A DNA stretch of 8,131 nucleotides from the NCBI GenBank assembly GCA_947630885.1, contig CANRJI010000046.1, positions 1-8,131 on the forward strand, written 5' to 3'. The stretch comes from an uncultured Bacilli bacterium (lineage in GTDB: Bacteria; Bacillota_I; Bacilli_A; RF39; UBA660). Shown one piece after another: positions 6,531-8,131 of the stretch. The translations under genes were made by a program, and so were the position numbers. How positions within the stretch are numbered: the stretch's first letter is position 1; every line of letters begins with the position of its first letter. The notes under the pieces are model-generated. The model had not been told where the DNA came from. It searched no databases and was given only the letters and a program-made list of their open reading frames with translations.

Positions 6531-7091
6531 TCACTTTATACGTTTTATACGTTTTTTTATCATAACGGTCAAATTTTTATCTTCCAAAACTGATATAGTG
6601 TCAGTTTTTAATGAATATATGTAATCTTTATTAATATCAAATTTAGCATTTAAATATTTAAATACTTTCATAGCCATTTCAATTGCATATTTAGGTTCAC
6701 CGGTACCACCACCAGTTAATACTAAAATTCCTTCTTTTTCATGATAAGTTTTCTCTAAACCTAGAAAATGTTTATTACACCATATCATGTTTAGTCTAGT
6801 TACAACTGACAACATAGGTGGTGTCAGATTATAAAAATGAACGGGAGATGCTAAGATAAGTAAATCATAATCATCACGATATATTTTTTCCATATCATCT
6901 TTTAAATGACATCCTTCATTTTTTTGGCAATAGTGGCAATCGATACAAGGACTTATCTTATCAAAATATGGATATATTTCTTCAACTTGACAATTTAATT
7001 TTTCTTTGATTTTTTTGGTAATATACGAAGTATTACCGTTTCTATGTGGAGAACCGTTAATTATCAAAGCTTTGTCTATATTTTTTTCCAT
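6531..7091 (-). CDS. Isf-like iron-sulfur flavoprotein (NADPH-dependent FMN reductase fold)
   Basis: This 186-residue flavodoxin-fold redox protein is probably cytosolic. The FMN phosphate loop is GSPHRNGNT at residues 13-21, and ASPVHFYNLTPPM (81-93) is the second flavin-contact loop. Between them C49-x2-C52-x2-C55-x5-C61 matches the compact [4Fe-4S] motif of iron-sulfur flavoproteins (Isf), which pass electrons between FMN and a cluster and can reduce O2 or peroxide in some anaerobes. LTGGGTGEPKYA (125-136) is the late glycine-rich segment. The Lys/Arg tail KKRIKRIK ends the protein. Start: ATG with AGGGGGAG immediately upstream. It lies 17 bp after the metallophosphoesterase-like gene. The electron partner cannot be told from sequence. 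Confidence 0.8.
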   Translation of the reverse strand: MEKNIDKALIINGSPHRNGNTSYITKKIKEKLNCQVEEIYPYFDKISPCIDCHYCQKNEGCHLKDDMEKIYRDDYDLLILASPVHFYNLTPPMLSVVTRLNMIWCNKHFLGLEKTYHEKEGILVLTGGGTGEPKYAIEMAMKVFKYLNAKFDINKDYIYSLKTDTISVLEDKNLTVMIKKRIKRIK

Positions 7092-7108
7092 GTGCTCCCC
7101 CTATATAA

Positions 7109-7873
7109 TTAATTTAATTTTCTTTGACGAATTTTGACATTTTCAATAGTTTTCTCGTGAGAGGGCTCAATTAATGACAATTTATTAGATGAATTAAAAT
7201 ATTTAACAATTTCTTTACTTCCACCATGATTATGTCCTGATATAATTAAGTCAACATGAGAATCGTTCGTTAAAAAAACATCTTGATAAAAGGGAATTAA
7301 CTCTGCAATAATGGGATTATAGCATAATAAAATTTTGAATCTGTCGCTTCCGCTACTACGGAATACTTCATTTAGATAATTACTATATTTTAACATTAAA
7401 TTGCTATATTTTAATTTTACATAGTCCTTTTGAGCTGTTTCATCTAACGCATAAAATTCTAGTGGAAGTTTTATACCAGCGAAGGCGATGTCACCCGATA
7501 AGGCATAATTCTCTTTTCCATCAATTTTATCTTCACATAACAAATGAACACGCGGATTATGGCTATAGTATAATTGATATGGCGTTATAGGGCTAGTTTC
7601 TTCAAGGCTTCCACGAATGTAAAAGATTTCGGCAATGTCAGAAGCTGAGTTAATAAAATAATTGACACGACTATTAATATGTCCTAAATTATCTGGTTCA
7701 TATAAATCTCCAGGTATAACAATGTGGGTTGGACATATTTTATCTAAATGTGCAAGAGCAGCATCGATTTTTCGATGATTAGTTTCTTGGTTAATGTGAA
7801 AGCCTGAACAAATGGCAATGTTTTTATCAGCGATGTTTTTAGTACTTTCAACATTATATTCAATTTTTTTCAA
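7109..7873 (-). CDS. Metallophosphoesterase-fold protein with degenerate active site
   Basis: This 254-residue protein is related to calcineurin-like metallophosphoesterases of the YkuE type. Several di-metal site motifs are altered: the first SDxH is S23-G-F-H26 (Asp lost), GD is kept (VIPGDLYE, D56), GNH(D/E) has become RGSLEE (87-92; Asn and His lost), SHNP has become CYNP (184-187; His to Tyr185), and GHxHGG is kept as GHNHGG (213-218). It is probably inactive as a conventional phosphoesterase and may bind a ligand or partner. The preferred start is TTG at 7871-7873, preceded at six bases by GAGGTG. A longer frame to a TTG at 7922-7924 exists, but that codon is the first half of the -35 box and would lie upstream of the mRNA start. 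It is the first gene of the right unit. Confidence 0.75.
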   Translation of the reverse strand: MKKIEYNVESTKNIADKNIAICSGFHINQETNHRKIDAALAHLDKICPTHIVIPGDLYEPDNLGHINSRVNYFINSASDIAEIFYIRGSLEETSPITPYQLYYSHNPRVHLLCEDKIDGKENYALSGDIAFAGIKLPLEFYALDETAQKDYVKLKYSNLMLKYSNYLNEVFRSSGSDRFKILLCYNPIIAELIPFYQDVFLTNDSHVDLIISGHNHGGSKEIVKYFNSSNKLSLIEPSHEKTIENVKIRQRKLN

Positions 7874-7895
7874 TATCTTCACCTCAGTATAATTT

Positions 7896-7924
7896 ATTAT
7901 AAAATTACCAATTTGTTTTGTCAA
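7896..7924 (-). promoter_or_regulatory. Consensus sigma-A promoter of the right operon
   Basis: The minus strand carries TTGACA (7919-7924), a 17-bp spacer and TATAAT (7896-7901), a perfect match to the housekeeping consensus. Transcription should start near 7889, about 16 bases before the TTG start codon, with the GAGGTG ribosome binding site at the start of the message. Such a promoter suggests strong, mostly constitutive expression unless repressed. Confidence 0.9.
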
Positions 7925-8131
7925 TATTTTAATGAGCTACGTGTTAATCAGTATGATTAATTTATAATAATGTCTTAAGGGGTGGTACTTGATTTTATTT
8001 TAGTAAATTGGTGATTTACGGTGGCAATAATTTACTAATCATTACCACAAGTGATATAACCCGACTTCCGTAGATAAAAAAATAAAAAAAGTTTATTTTT
8101 TATTGAAAATAGGCTTTTCTTTTGAATCAAA
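7925..8131. other. Intergenic region with an inverted repeat and an A/T hairpin
   Basis: No gene was found. TTAGTAAATT (8000-8009) and AATTTACTAA (8029-8038) form a perfect 10-bp inverted repeat around a 19-nt loop. GTGGTA (7982-7987) and TACCAC (8043-8048) can pair outside it. Further right AAAAAATAAA (8077-8086) and TTTATTTTTT (8092-8101) form an all-A/T stem. These could be an operator, an attenuator or the terminator of a gene outside the window. The promoter at 7896-7924 points away from them. Confidence 0.45.

Noticed and set aside
4777..6593. Plus-strand open frames at 4777-5007, 5689-5880 and 6375-6593
   Set aside because: They lie mostly within minus-strand genes carrying clear family motifs; low-complexity composition fits antisense shadow.
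1..8118. AGGCTTTT at position 1 and again at 8111-8118 as possible flanking attachment repeats
   Set aside because: Eight bases of AT-biased sequence at arbitrary window ends are likely by chance, and no recombinase or junction supports it.
1..8131. CD-NTase gene to complete a CBASS operon
   Set aside because: No frame on either strand shows the nucleotidyltransferase GS...DxD pattern; the gaps around the STING/RyR pair are too short to hold one.
1..8131. Mollicute genetic code (TGA as Trp), considered because of the extreme AT content
   Set aside because: TGA ends the RyR and flavoprotein genes cleanly and the Trp codons I checked read TGG.
1..8131. CRISPR array or tRNA gene
   Set aside because: No regularly spaced repeat units of suitable length and no cloverleaf-like GC-containing segment were seen.

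Overview
The window is very AT-rich, its genes use TAA, TAG and TGA as ordinary stops with TGG for Trp, and its promoters and Shine-Dalgarno sites are near consensus. This fits a low-GC member of the Bacillota (Bacilli, Erysipelotrichia or Clostridia-like) using genetic code 11, not a mycoplasma. I cannot name a species. All convincing genes lie on the minus strand, in two transcription units separated by about 800 bp of gene-poor DNA.

Right unit (about 7924 down to 4203): a consensus promoter (TTGACA, 17 bp, TATAAT) drives four closely spaced genes: a metallophosphoesterase-fold protein that has lost several metal ligands, an Isf-like iron-sulfur flavoprotein, a divergent Ppx/GppA-type phosphatase, and a membrane protein with a YcxB-like domain. 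A hairpin lies just after the last stop. The first three genes are likely cotranscribed; why they belong together is not evident from sequence.

Left unit (about 3509 down to 498): a second near-consensus extended -10 promoter drives two genes 17 bp apart. The first is a Cap12-type TIR-STING protein: an N-terminal TIR-like NADase domain with its catalytic-type Glu and a C-terminal prokaryotic STING domain. The second has an N-terminal membrane region resembling a small channel, two Rossmann-like domains arranged like RCK/TrkA-N units, and a C-terminal RyR (ryanodine receptor repeat) domain. TIR-STING is a known CBASS effector normally encoded beside a CD-NTase that makes the cyclic dinucleotide. 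No CD-NTase is present here; the partner is the RyR membrane protein. I infer a two-gene antiphage or abortive-infection module in which NAD breakdown or a TIR-made nucleotide is coupled to a membrane protein. This is the most interesting part of the window.

Between and around the units are signs of accessory DNA: a frameshifted winged-helix regulator (3740-3924) upstream of the STING gene, and at the left edge a tandem 11-bp repeat with three GTAC cores one helical turn apart beside a tiny Cys/Lys/Arg-rich ORF. No tRNA, rRNA, CRISPR array or complete mobile element was seen.
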